Positions 35,012-44,407 of a DNA stretch of 64,000 nt are shown here, piece by piece. The translations under genes and the position numbers were made by a program. The notes under the pieces were generated by a model. That model was not told where the DNA came from. It saw only the letters and a program-made list of their open reading frames with translations, and made no database searches. The DNA comes from Muribaculaceae bacterium (lineage in GTDB: Bacteria > Bacteroidota > Bacteroidia > Bacteroidales > Muribaculaceae). The stretch's first letter is position 1. Each line of letters begins with the position of its first letter. The stretch spans positions 50,531 through 114,530 of the forward strand of contig JAFQKI010000002.1 of NCBI GenBank assembly GCA_017396945.1, read 5' to 3'.

Positions 35012-35860
35012 ATGAACAAACGAGTAACAATTCAAGGTGTAGCCGGATGCTTCCACGATGCAGCAGCCCGCGGATACTTTAAAGATGAGACAATCGACAT
35101 TATAGAATGTGACTCATTCCCCGAATTATTTGATACACTATCAACCGACGCATCTCTAATGGGAATAGTTGCCATTGAAAACACCATAGCCGGGAGCATA
35201 CTTTCAAATCACGAATTGTTGCGCCAAAGCAACCTCCAGATTATTGGGGAATACAAAATGCGCATTTCTCATGTACTTGCCGCATTAGAGGGGCAAACTA
35301 TTGACACCCTTACCGAAGTAAACTCCCACCCAATGGCATTAATGCAATGTGAACAATATCTGCGTCGTCACCCAAATCTCAAAATGATTGAGAAATTTGA
35401 CACTGCCGGTTCCGCCAAGGAGATAGCAGAGCAAAAATTAATGAGACACGCAGCGGTATGTGGTGAATACGCCGCCAACCTTTATGGACTAAATATCCTT
35501 GAACGAGGCATCGAAACCAACAAACGCAATTTCACACGTTTTCTCATTATTGCCGACCCATTGACCGCCGGCGAGATGCGTCCAAGAGATGAGTATATCA
35601 ATAAAGCGTCAATCGAGTTTACCCTACCCCACACTCATGGCGCTCTATCTAAAGTTTTAACAATTTTCTCTTTTTATGATATTAATCTATCCAAGATACA
35701 ATCGTTGCCGATTGTAGGACGCGAGTGGGAATATCGTTTCTATGTCGATTTGACTTTTGACAGCTATGTGCGCTATCATCAATCTATCGATGCTGTGCGC
35801 CCCCTTATCAAAGACTTCAAAATACTTGGTGAATATATAGAATGTAAATATGAAATTTGA
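35012..35860 (+). CDS. pheA: Prephenate dehydratase with ACT domain
   Basis: A 282-residue enzyme converting prephenate to phenylpyruvate in phenylalanine synthesis. The catalytic domain (1-about 185) begins VTIQGVAGCFHDAAA, has IVAIENTIAGSI near 50, and contains the conserved Thr-Arg-Phe in KRNFTRFLII near 172. A C-terminal ACT domain follows with HGALSKVLTIFSFYDINLSK near 210. The Phe-binding ESRP motif of E. coli-type P-proteins reads QSLP here. There is no fused chorismate mutase, which is instead on the DAHP synthase downstream. First gene of the attenuated operon; it overlaps the next gene by 11 bases. Confidence 0.92.
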   Translation: MNKRVTIQGVAGCFHDAAARGYFKDETIDIIECDSFPELFDTLSTDASLMGIVAIENTIAGSILSNHELLRQSNLQIIGEYKMRISHVLAALEGQTIDTLTEVNSHPMALMQCEQYLRRHPNLKMIEKFDTAGSAKEIAEQKLMRHAAVCGEYAANLYGLNILERGIETNKRNFTRFLIIADPLTAGEMRPRDEYINKASIEFTLPHTHGALSKVLTIFSFYDINLSKIQSLPIVGREWEYRFYVDLTFDSYVRYHQSIDAVRPLIKDFKILGEYIECKYEI

Positions 35861-37028
35861 ACTAAACATAACTCCGGCTCAGCGAGTGTCTGAGATACAA
35901 GAATACTATTTCTCAAAAAAATTGCGTGAAGTAGCACAACTCAACGCTCAAGGGGCCGACATAATATCTCTTGGCATCGGAGGTCCCGACCGCCAACCGG
36001 GACAAGATGTAATCGACACACTTTGTGCCGAAGCCAACGTCGCAAGCAATCATAGCTACCAACCCTATGTTGGGATACCACAACTACGCCAAGCATTTGC
36101 CCAATGGTATAAACAATGGTATGGCGTGGAACTTAATGCCGACAAAGAGATACAACCGCTCATTGGCTCCAAAGAGGGGATTTTACATGTTTCTCTCGCA
36201 TTTCTTAATCCTGGTGACGGAGTACTTGTACCCAATCCCGGATATCCCACCTATACATCGGTGAGCCGTTTAGCTCAAGCCGAGATATTTACCTATGACC
36301 TCACAGAGGAAAATGGTTGGTATCCCGACTTTGACGCACTCGAACGCCTCCCTCTCGACCGCATAAAACTCATGTGGATTAACTATCCTCACATGCCAAC
36401 AGGTACACCTGCCACTCTTGAACTATTTCAAAAAATCATAGACTTCGGTCGTCGCCACAACATTGTTATCGCTCATGACAATCCCTATAGTTTTATTTTA
36501 AACGACAACCCTATGAGTCTATTGCAAATCGAAGGAGCTCGCGACATCGCTATCGAGATGAACTCCCTCAGCAAGTCTCACAACATGGCAGGCTGGCGCG
36601 TAGGAATGTTGGCGTCCAATCCTACATTCATAAATTGGATACTCAAAGTAAAATCCAATATCGACTCAGGTCAATTCAAGCCACTGATGCTTGCAGCAGT
36701 TAAAGCTCTAAATGCCGATGCAGAATGGTATCAGACCCTCAACGAGGTATATCGCTCACGCCGAGCTGTCGCTGAAAAAATTATGCTTGCACTTGGATGC
36801 ACATTCGACCCCAGCCAACGTGGCCTGTTCCTTTGGGGGCGCATCCCCGATGATGTCCCATCGAGCGAGGCTCTTGCCGATAACATACTTTACAACGCAA
36901 GAGTATTTATCACTCCCGGATTTATATTTGGCAGTAACGGCAACAGATATGTACGCATTTCACTATGTGCCACAGAAGAGAATATGCGCCGTGCACTTGA
37001 TCGCATAAACAACATGAATAATAACTAA
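35850..37028 (+). CDS. Class I/II PLP-dependent aminotransferase, probably aromatic
   Basis: A 392-residue fold type I aminotransferase. It has SYQPYVGIPQLRQAFAQWY near 71, GSKEGILHVSLAFLNPGD near 109, NYPHMPTGTPAT near 175, the PLP lysine in EMNSLSKSHNMAGWRVGM near 234 and the C-terminal RYVRISLC with the carboxylate-binding Arg. Its place between prephenate dehydratase and DAHP synthase, overlapping pheA by 11 bases, suggests it transaminates phenylpyruvate and 4-hydroxyphenylpyruvate to Phe and Tyr. Prephenate as substrate cannot be excluded. Confidence 0.85.
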   Translation: MKFELNITPAQRVSEIQEYYFSKKLREVAQLNAQGADIISLGIGGPDRQPGQDVIDTLCAEANVASNHSYQPYVGIPQLRQAFAQWYKQWYGVELNADKEIQPLIGSKEGILHVSLAFLNPGDGVLVPNPGYPTYTSVSRLAQAEIFTYDLTEENGWYPDFDALERLPLDRIKLMWINYPHMPTGTPATLELFQKIIDFGRRHNIVIAHDNPYSFILNDNPMSLLQIEGARDIAIEMNSLSKSHNMAGWRVGMLASNPTFINWILKVKSNIDSGQFKPLMLAAVKALNADAEWYQTLNEVYRSRRAVAEKIMLALGCTFDPSQRGLFLWGRIPDDVPSSEALADNILYNARVFITPGFIFGSNGNRYVRISLCATEENMRRALDRINNMNNN

Positions 37029-37045
37029 AAAACATATATAACATT

Positions 37046-38119
37046 ATGGAAAATCTACAACCCATAGCACTTGAAGGCATCAACCCTCAGAAGCCATTGA
37101 TTATCGCCGGTCCATGTAGCGCAGAGACCGAGGAACAAGTAATACGCACCGCTACCGAACTTGCAGCCAACGGCATAAAGATATTCCGTGCCGGGATATG
37201 GAAACCTCGCACCAAGCCCGGAGGTTTTGAAGGCGTGGGCGTTGAAGGTCTCCAATGGATGAAAAAAGTAAAAGAGCTCACCGGCATGTACACCGGCACT
37301 GAAGTCGCCACCAAGCAACACGTTGACGCGGCTCTTGAAGCAGGCATCGACATTCTTTGGATTGGGGCTCGCACATCAGCCAACCCCTTTGCTATGCAGG
37401 AAATAGCCAACGCACTCCAAGAAGCCGGTGCCGACGTACCTGTTTTGGTGAAAAACCCCGTTAACCCCGACCTTGAATTGTGGATTGGAGCAATGCAACG
37501 CATCTACAACGCCGGGATACGTCGTATCGGTGCTATACACCGCGGGTTCAGTGCCTATGGCAAACACCTCTATCGCAACCTACCTCAATGGCATATACCC
37601 ATCGAATTGCGTCGCCGCATGCCCAACCTCCCTATCATTTGCGATCCAAGCCACATCGGAGGGAAACGAGAACTCGTGGCTTCAATCTCCCAACAAGCTC
37701 TTGATATGGGGTTCGATGGTCTTATCATAGAAAGTCACTGTGATCCCGATTGCGCATGGAGCGACAAGAGCCAACAAGTTACTCCTGATGTGCTTAACTA
37801 CATACTCAACACCCTTGTACATCGCGAAGAAACCAGTTCAACCGAAAGCCTCACACTACTTCGTCAACAAATTGACACCATCGACAACGAATTGCTTGAA
37901 ACACTCAACAAACGCATGCGTGTATCTCGAGAAATCGGTCTATACAAAAAAGAACATCGTATGCCGGTCGTTCAAGCGGGTCGTTATGGCGACATCATGC
38001 AATCGCGCGTGAAACTCGCCGAAGAAATGGGCATGAGTGGAGACTTCATGAAAGCAGTACTCACTGCCATTCACGAGGAAAGTGTGCGTCAACAAATTGA
38101 GATTTTAAACCGCCGATAA
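37046..38119 (+). CDS. Bifunctional DAHP synthase / chorismate mutase type II
   Basis: A 357-residue fusion. Residues 1 to about 255 are a short type I-beta 3-deoxy-D-arabino-heptulosonate 7-phosphate synthase (PLIIAGPCSAETEEQV, FRAGIWKPRTKPGGFEG, AIHRGFSAYG, CDPSHIGGKR). After a short linker, residues 265-357 are an AroQ chorismate mutase (LLRQQIDTIDNELLETLNKR, REIGLYKKEH). This is the first and a later step of aromatic synthesis in one chain. The Porphyromonas gingivalis homologue has the same order, and its mutase domain also serves as an allosteric domain responding to prephenate. Third gene of the attenuated operon. Confidence 0.92.
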   Translation: MENLQPIALEGINPQKPLIIAGPCSAETEEQVIRTATELAANGIKIFRAGIWKPRTKPGGFEGVGVEGLQWMKKVKELTGMYTGTEVATKQHVDAALEAGIDILWIGARTSANPFAMQEIANALQEAGADVPVLVKNPVNPDLELWIGAMQRIYNAGIRRIGAIHRGFSAYGKHLYRNLPQWHIPIELRRRMPNLPIICDPSHIGGKRELVASISQQALDMGFDGLIIESHCDPDCAWSDKSQQVTPDVLNYILNTLVHREETSSTESLTLLRQQIDTIDNELLETLNKRMRVSREIGLYKKEHRMPVVQAGRYGDIMQSRVKLAEEMGMSGDFMKAVLTAIHEESVRQQIEILNRR

Positions 38120-38131
38120 TTTCGTTTGGAC

Positions 38132-38905
38132 ATGAAAATTCTTATTATCGGAGCCGGCAAAATGGGGTCGTTCTTCTGCGACATCCTCTCTTTCAACCAC
38201 GATGTGGCGATATATGACACCGACCCCCAACGTTTGCGTTTTACATTTAACTGCCGCCGTTTTTCAGCACTTGAAGAGATTGACGAGTTTGCTCCCGACC
38301 TTGTGATAAATGCAGCAACAGTAAAATACACAATCGAAGCATTTCGCACCGTTATTCCACATCTTCCCTCAAGATGTATCCTCAGCGATATCGCATCGGT
38401 AAAAACCGGCTTGCCAGAGTTCTATGCCGAGTGTGGACACCCATTTGTCTCAACCCACCCCATGTTTGGACCTACATTTGCCTCGCTAAGTAACCTCAGT
38501 AATGAGAACGCCATTATCATTGCCGAGAGCGACCACCTTGGTAAAGTGTTTTTTAAAGACCTCTACAACAGTCTGCACCTTCACATCGAGGAATACACCT
38601 TTACCCAACATGATGAGACTATCGCCTACTCGCTATCAATCCCGTTTGCCTCAACTCTTGTGTTTGCCTCAATCATGAAACATCAAGATGCTCCGGGAAC
38701 AACATTCAAGCGTCACATGGCTATAGCTCATGGATTGATGTCGGAAGATGACTTCCTATTAAGCGAAATCCTCTTCAATCCAAACACTCCTGCCCAACTT
38801 GAACGGATACAACAACAACTTTCAGAACTTCAATCAATAGTCAACTCCCATGACTCTGAAGCGATGAAAGCCTATCTTGCCCGCGTAAGAGAAAATTTAA
38901 AATAA
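38132..38905 (+). CDS. tyrA: Prephenate dehydrogenase
   Basis: A 257-residue NAD(P)-dependent enzyme that oxidises prephenate to 4-hydroxyphenylpyruvate for tyrosine synthesis. It opens with KILIIGAGKMGSFFCDIL, a Rossmann GxGxxG, followed by SDIASVKTGLPEF near 88 and HPFVSTHPMFGPTFAS near 105, the conserved catalytic His region. The C-terminal helical dimerisation domain ends near 255 with no ACT domain. I start at ATG 38132; a TTG two codons earlier is in frame. Last gene of the operon, with 164 bases of convergent spacer after it. Confidence 0.88.
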   Translation: MKILIIGAGKMGSFFCDILSFNHDVAIYDTDPQRLRFTFNCRRFSALEEIDEFAPDLVINAATVKYTIEAFRTVIPHLPSRCILSDIASVKTGLPEFYAECGHPFVSTHPMFGPTFASLSNLSNENAIIIAESDHLGKVFFKDLYNSLHLHIEEYTFTQHDETIAYSLSIPFASTLVFASIMKHQDAPGTTFKRHMAIAHGLMSEDDFLLSEILFNPNTPAQLERIQQQLSELQSIVNSHDSEAMKAYLARVRENLK

Positions 38906-39069
38906 CATAAGTAAATAGTCATTTTCTTTTCGCAATTCTTGTTTCGCACAAAGATGAGTCTGAACGATTGAAATCCGATGCAAAAACATCAGAGTCGCGA
39001 CTAAAAATACCGCTGTGTTTTGCAAACTGCCAACGCGGCGGTATATATTTACAAATTATTGCATTTCAA

Positions 39070-40203
39070 TTATTCTACTTCTATGGTGATGAAAAATTGT
39101 GGATTGGGGGGAATGAGCGAAATTGTACCACACTTCAATTTGCCGTTTACCACCACAGGTGCGACATCAGAGGCTGTACACTCTCGATATTCCACCCTCA
39201 GTATTGCATCGCAACCCTCCGCTAAATATCGTTTGCGCCATAACCAAGCCACAACGCCCATAGTCATGCGTAAATTCACCTCTACACACGGAGCGATAGA
39301 CATACAACCATCAGCATCACGATATATCATCATATCCACTCCAAAATACCCTTGATAATCAGCCGCAAAGATAGTTGTCAAAATAGACTCCAACGCCACT
39401 GAAACTTGTTGCAACTGCGCCAGGTTGATCCATTGAGAAAGATACTCAATGATTTTTTCATCCGACATTATGCGATTGCCGACATATGCCGATGTCGCTG
39501 CATTAAAAAACAATGAATACCCTATATGCTTAACCTTTGCGCCATCGCTATAAAACAGCATCGCAAAGTCGGCAACTTTATCCAGTTCCACTTCACACAT
39601 TACCGAGCCTTGACGGCGAATGATACCACCTATGCGTCGCGACAATTCCTCATCGGGCATCGCAATTGTTGAAAACACTCCCCGCCCACTGCTTGACCAG
39701 GGGGACTTAACATAACAACTTCGATGTTGAGCTATAAAATCCATTGCCTCATCAGTTGATTTTGCCTCTATCGGTAATGGGACTTTTATGAAATCGCATA
39801 GCTTTCGGAGTTGTCGCATCACGTCAATTGTCAAACGGCGATGGCTCAACTCCCGCAAACGTTCAATTACTTTATCATCAGGCAATATCGAAGCATCAAC
39901 TCCCTCTTTGACAAACTGACATTTTGCATCGAGCGACCACCCCCAAGGACAAGCGACATGCCCCATAACGTCTGACTCTCGTTGAAAAATATCAGCATTT
40001 AGGGCAAATGTCTGTTTCATCTGTTCAAACCATTCGGCAGATAAATTGGAGGCGATAACCCTATCCCCATCTTCTGCCCACCAAAAAGGTAAAGCCGCAC
40101 CGGCATCGTGTAGAGCACGCGCATTAGGGCGAGCAGTATAAAACGGCATACCACTCGCAAGGGCAAGGTCATTTTCGGGATTAAAAAGGTGTATCGCAGG
40201 CAT
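39070..40203 (-). CDS. ATP-grasp-like protein of unknown function
   Basis: A 377-residue protein when started at ATG 40201-40203 (MPAIHLFNPENDLALASG); the open frame extends upstream only into manA. A central YVKSPWSSSGRGVFSTIA near 160 resembles the ATP-binding loop of ATP-grasp ligases. CVEVNLRMTMGVVAWLW near 315 supplies the Glu and Asn expected for metal-ATP binding. ATP-grasp enzymes join a carboxylate to an amine or thiol; the substrates here are unknown. It overlaps no gene but lies 5 bases downstream of manA on the same strand. Confidence 0.7.
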   Translation of the reverse strand: MPAIHLFNPENDLALASGMPFYTARPNARALHDAGAALPFWWAEDGDRVIASNLSAEWFEQMKQTFALNADIFQRESDVMGHVACPWGWSLDAKCQFVKEGVDASILPDDKVIERLRELSHRRLTIDVMRQLRKLCDFIKVPLPIEAKSTDEAMDFIAQHRSCYVKSPWSSSGRGVFSTIAMPDEELSRRIGGIIRRQGSVMCEVELDKVADFAMLFYSDGAKVKHIGYSLFFNAATSAYVGNRIMSDEKIIEYLSQWINLAQLQQVSVALESILTTIFAADYQGYFGVDMMIYRDADGCMSIAPCVEVNLRMTMGVVAWLWRKRYLAEGCDAILRVEYRECTASDVAPVVVNGKLKCGTISLIPPNPQFFITIEVE

Positions 40204-40208
40204 AAAGA

Positions 40209-41195
40209 TTACTGCACATAGACCGATACAATCTCTAACCGAGAGTCTTCTGCAGGCGTTATATCCACCCACTTTGTTTCGGCAGGGACAAGAATTGTAT
40301 CACCTTGCAAAATAGTTGTAACATTGCCGTCATTGTCAATAATTTTACCATTACCTGATGTAGCTGTAACAATGCGGAACGAATCATAACGAGCAATCTG
40401 CAATCTGAATGTAGTAGTCACTGAAATCAAAGTCGTTGTGAAAAAAGGGCATTCTTTCAAAACAACCTCACGATTATCTTTAGACTCAACATGACGCATA
40501 TAATCTTCATGCACACGAAAATCTATGGCGTCAAGCGCAAGATCTATATGTAAGTCGCGTTTCTTCCCATTTTTGTCGGTACGGTTATAATCATATACAC
40601 GATAGGTAATATCTGATGCTTGTTGCACCTCCAATATCAAATTTCCGGCACCGATGCAATGGATACGTCCGGCAGGCAGATAAAACAAATCGCCACGCTG
40701 CGGAGTAAATCGGGCAAGCACCTCGCCAAAAGTGTTATTGGCAATATGCTCCTTTAATTCCTCAGGAGTTATGCTCTCCTGTAATCCGGAATAAATATAT
40801 GCTCCGGGGCGAGATTCAAGCGTGTACCACAACTCAGTTTTTCCCCAGCAGTTATGACGTTCCTCTGCAAGATTATCATCGGGGTGCACTTGTATAGACA
40901 AGTCTTTATCGGCATCAATAAATTTCACCAATAAAGGGAATTTATGACCATAACGGCGATGCAAACGACGCCCCATTATCTTGTCGCCAAACTCCAAAAG
41001 AAGCGATTGGATACCCTCTCCTTCATAACACCCCTCGGCAATTGTTGACTCACAGCCTTCAAGACCTGATATCTCCCAACTCTCGCCAATCGGCTCATCC
41101 ATTGGGGGCAACCCTTTTAATTGGGCTATGCGATTTCCACCCCACAACACCGTTTTATAATATGGTGTAAATTTCAATAATCCTATTTTGCTCAT
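40209..41195 (-). CDS. manA: Mannose-6-phosphate isomerase, class I
   Basis: A 328-residue cupin enzyme interconverting mannose 6-phosphate and fructose 6-phosphate, the entry to GDP-mannose and GDP-fucose. The metal site is in LSIQVHPDDNLAEERH near 99 and GKTELWYTLES near 117, and FYLPAGRIHCIGAGNLILEVQQ near 172 carries the further ligand His and the active-site region (quoted in part). LEVVWGG-like N-terminal residues appear as YKTVLWGGNRIAQLKG. Length is of the shorter Bacteroidetes/Firmicutes type. Closely spaced with murF-alr (20 bases). Confidence 0.9.
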   Translation of the reverse strand: MSKIGLLKFTPYYKTVLWGGNRIAQLKGLPPMDEPIGESWEISGLEGCESTIAEGCYEGEGIQSLLLEFGDKIMGRRLHRRYGHKFPLLVKFIDADKDLSIQVHPDDNLAEERHNCWGKTELWYTLESRPGAYIYSGLQESITPEELKEHIANNTFGEVLARFTPQRGDLFYLPAGRIHCIGAGNLILEVQQASDITYRVYDYNRTDKNGKKRDLHIDLALDAIDFRVHEDYMRHVESKDNREVVLKECPFFTTTLISVTTTFRLQIARYDSFRIVTATSGNGKIIDNDGNVTTILQGDTILVPAETKWVDITPAEDSRLEIVSVYVQ

Positions 41196-41215
41196 ACAAT
41201 CTATGTATTAGGCTT

Positions 41216-43612
41216 TTACTCTCTATAATAAATGCGTTTCACTCGCATTGATACAGATGTCAATATCTCGTAAGGGATAGTATCAAGTCGCTCAGCCACC
41301 TCGGTTACCGGGATATTGGGTCCAAATATCTCCACTTGATCACCTACATGGCAATCAACATCAGTTACATCAATCATACAAATATCCATGCAAATGTTTC
41401 CAACCGTAGGGCAACGTTTTCCGTTAACGACAAACTCGGCACGTCCATTACCTAAATGACGATCTATACCATCGGCATAACCGATAGGGACAGTCGCAAT
41501 GCGACTATGACGATACAATACACCTCGACGGCTATAGCCTACTGCCTCAGACTCATCCCACTCCTTGATTGAGATAATAGTAGAATATAGCGCCGAAATT
41601 GGTTTTAAATGGCGTTGCACTTCGTCATCAAGCGTCGGCACTCCATAAAGGCATATTCCAAGGCGCACCATGTCGTGTTGATGTTCCGGGAAACGAATTA
41701 TTCCGGTAGAATTTAATATATGACGCATTATATGGTAGTCAAAACCTTGCTGCAACTTATCGCAACAGCGGTCGAAATAGTCAAATTGACGAAGCGTATA
41801 TTCGTCCATATCAGGACAATCGGCAGTCGCAAGATGAGAGAAGACCGAACGTGGCTTTATCGCACTCTGTGATGCTATAACCTCAACAAGTCGAGCCATA
41901 TCCTCCTCTCGGAAGCCTAAACGATGCATACCGGTATCAAGTTTTATATGAACCGGATAGTCGGTAATGCCACACTTTTGAGCCTCACTGATAATCTCAT
42001 CAAGTACCTCAAAGCTATATATTTCAGGTTCAAGATGATAGGAGAACAATGTTTTATAGTTGACCATACGTGGATTAAGCACCATTATCGGCATTGTAAT
42101 CCCGGCACGACGTAAATCTACCCCCTCATCAACCGCCGCCACAGCAAGATAAGCTGCACCTTGTGATTGCAAAGTCTTGGCAAGTTCATAGGACCCGGCT
42201 CCATATCCCGACGCCTTTACCATACACACAATTCCGGTCTCAGGCTTAACCATTGAGCGGAACATATTATAATTATGCAACATCGCATCAAGATTTACCT
42301 CAAGTACAGTTTCGTGCAAACGAGATTCAAGCATGTCGCTGATTTTTTCAAATCGAGCATCGGCAGTGCCTTTCAACAAAATCAACTCGCTATCAAAATC
42401 GCTCGTTGTCACACTACTCAAAAACTCCTCGATTGAGGCATAAAACTTAGCATTACCTCCAAACTCTCCTCCATGAGCCTTTATCTCCTCACCGATACCA
42501 ATTACTCGATTAATACCCTTACGCTGAAGTAAGCGAGCTATTGAACGATAAAGCGTCAATGCATCCATCGACTCATGAGTGACATCACTCAGAATGACTG
42601 TTGCTGTGCGTTGGGCTGCGAGACGGCGTAACATAAAATCCAGAGCCGGAATAAGTGAATGAAAATCGGCAGTGTAGGCGTCTTTTATCAGCATGCAATT
42701 ATTGACACCCTCAATCACATTCAATCGTGTGCCGGTCGGTGTCAATCGTTTCATGCGTGCATTAATCACATCGCTATCATAACCCAATCGCAACATCACC
42801 TCAAGACAGCGATACACACTATCGAGATATTGCTCACAACTCATAGGGATAGTAATACCCTCTTGTTTATTTTTGTTATAGCTATACTCTATTTTTATTC
42901 CCGATGAAATAGCCGACACATTCTCAATGTGTAATAACGATTGCTCGTCAGAAATTACGACATCGCAATCATTAAAGAGCGACATTTTCTCTCTATACTT
43001 ATCTTGCCTTGAGGCAAAGCCATCGCCATGTTCATCGGTCAAAGTTGTGAATACACCCATAGTGGGTGCTATCATTCTTTTTAATTTTGCCATTTCACCA
43101 CTACGAGATACCCCCGCTTCAATTAATGCCAGAGTTGTATTTTCGTCAATCTCCCAAAGTGATAATGGCACTCCTATCTGAGAGTTATAACTACGCGGAC
43201 TGCGCACTATATTGTAATCATCTCTCAACAACTCATACAACCACTCTTTTACAATGGTTTTTCCTCGGCTGCCGGTTATAGCGACCACCGGAATTGCAAA
43301 TCGACTACGATGATAGGTTGCAAGAGACTGCAAAGCATCTTTTGTATTGCCTACCTCCAAAAAATTGGCATCGGCATAATCACATGCTTCAATCGGAATA
43401 TATTCGACTACAAAATTTCTAACACCCTGGCTATATAATTCGGGGATATATCGATGTCCATCATTATTACTCGTTTTCAACGCAAAAAACAATGTTTGCT
43501 CGGCAAATGTCAATGAACGGCTATCAGTGAGCAATATCTCCACCTCGGCATCTATCTTCTGAGCAGATTTTGCGCCAACGATCTCTGCGATATGAGAAAT
43601 TTTATATATCAT
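41216..43612 (-). CDS. Bifunctional MurF-type ligase / alanine racemase
   Basis: A 798-residue fusion characteristic of Bacteroidota. Residues 1 to about 430 are a Mur ligase resembling MurF, which adds D-Ala-D-Ala to the UDP-MurNAc-tripeptide; its ATP loop is G114SRGKT. Residues 435-798 are alanine racemase: PLP lysine K466 in CMVKASGYGAG, the catalytic tyrosine region EAVGYSRRGVLYR and NICMDICMIDV. The product of the racemase is the raw material for the ligase. Whether the ligase half is active, or a separate MurF exists elsewhere, cannot be told from this window. Confidence 0.92.
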   Translation of the reverse strand: MIYKISHIAEIVGAKSAQKIDAEVEILLTDSRSLTFAEQTLFFALKTSNNDGHRYIPELYSQGVRNFVVEYIPIEACDYADANFLEVGNTKDALQSLATYHRSRFAIPVVAITGSRGKTIVKEWLYELLRDDYNIVRSPRSYNSQIGVPLSLWEIDENTTLALIEAGVSRSGEMAKLKRMIAPTMGVFTTLTDEHGDGFASRQDKYREKMSLFNDCDVVISDEQSLLHIENVSAISSGIKIEYSYNKNKQEGITIPMSCEQYLDSVYRCLEVMLRLGYDSDVINARMKRLTPTGTRLNVIEGVNNCMLIKDAYTADFHSLIPALDFMLRRLAAQRTATVILSDVTHESMDALTLYRSIARLLQRKGINRVIGIGEEIKAHGGEFGGNAKFYASIEEFLSSVTTSDFDSELILLKGTADARFEKISDMLESRLHETVLEVNLDAMLHNYNMFRSMVKPETGIVCMVKASGYGAGSYELAKTLQSQGAAYLAVAAVDEGVDLRRAGITMPIMVLNPRMVNYKTLFSYHLEPEIYSFEVLDEIISEAQKCGITDYPVHIKLDTGMHRLGFREEDMARLVEVIASQSAIKPRSVFSHLATADCPDMDEYTLRQFDYFDRCCDKLQQGFDYHIMRHILNSTGIIRFPEHQHDMVRLGICLYGVPTLDDEVQRHLKPISALYSTIISIKEWDESEAVGYSRRGVLYRHSRIATVPIGYADGIDRHLGNGRAEFVVNGKRCPTVGNICMDICMIDVTDVDCHVGDQVEIFGPNIPVTEVAERLDTIPYEILTSVSMRVKRIYYRE

Positions 43613-43629
43613 AATTTATGGCTTGCCTT

Positions 43630-44397
43630 TTAGGCTTTTTCTAACTTTTCACTAATTTCTGGAATTGTATCAATAGCTGACTGATCAGGTCGAGATGGAA
43701 CTACTGATACATAACTACGACTCAACCAATAATGGTCGGTATCATCGGCATCAGGCTCCTCATTTACAAATGCTCCGGTGAGCCAATAAAATGGTTTGCC
43801 ATGTGGATCAATATATTCTTTGTACTCCTCCGACCAATGACCATGAGCTGCACGCAAGACCTTCAATCCTTTAAGTTCACCTTTTGGGAAATTCACATTT
43901 AAACATATATCCTTGGGCAAACCGTTATTTATCACTTCACGAGTAATCAATTCAATATACGGCTTTGTATATGTAAAATCGGCCGACGGCGAATGGCTTA
44001 GATAGCTATAACCAATCGAGGGGATGCCAAGCATACATGTTTCAAGTACTGCCCCCATTGTACCTGAATATATGATGCAGTTACCGGCATTGCTACCATG
44101 GTTTATACCACTCAACAAAATATCCGGACGACGTGGCAAAATTGCGTGTAATGCCAATTTCACACAATCCACCGGAGTGCCATTAACGGTAAAAGCCTTT
44201 GCGCTCGCATATCCTGCAATCTCTTTTATGCGCAACGGTTTGTTGACCGACATCGCTGATGATTGCCCCGATTGAGGTGACTCAGGAGCAACAACATAGA
44301 CATCGCCCATATCCTTCACACAATCTACAAGAAAGTGGATACCACGAGCTTCTATGCTATCATCATTTGTAATCAGTATTATCTTTTTATCTGACAT
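43630..44397 (-). CDS. surE: 5'/3'-nucleotidase SurE
   Basis: A 255-residue metal-dependent phosphatase acting on nucleoside monophosphates. The metal-binding ITNDDSIEARGIH opens the protein (usually NDDG), with YVVAPESPQSGQSSAM near 34, NGTPVDCVKLAL near 73 and LLSGINHGSNAG near 93 carrying the further ligand Asn. Length is normal. It lies between murF-alr and the GSCFA gene, all on the minus strand with short gaps. Confidence 0.92.
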   Translation of the reverse strand: MSDKKIILITNDDSIEARGIHFLVDCVKDMGDVYVVAPESPQSGQSSAMSVNKPLRIKEIAGYASAKAFTVNGTPVDCVKLALHAILPRRPDILLSGINHGSNAGNCIIYSGTMGAVLETCMLGIPSIGYSYLSHSPSADFTYTKPYIELITREVINNGLPKDICLNVNFPKGELKGLKVLRAAHGHWSEEYKEYIDPHGKPFYWLTGAFVNEEPDADDTDHYWLSRSYVSVVPSRPDQSAIDTIPEISEKLEKA

Positions 44398-44407
44398 AAC
44401 ATTCTTA

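Noticed and set aside
38906-39069. Spacer between tyrA and the ATP-grasp gene examined for a terminator or small RNA
   Set aside because: A loose ACCGC...GCGGT pairing exists but the stem is imperfect and no T-run follows on either strand.
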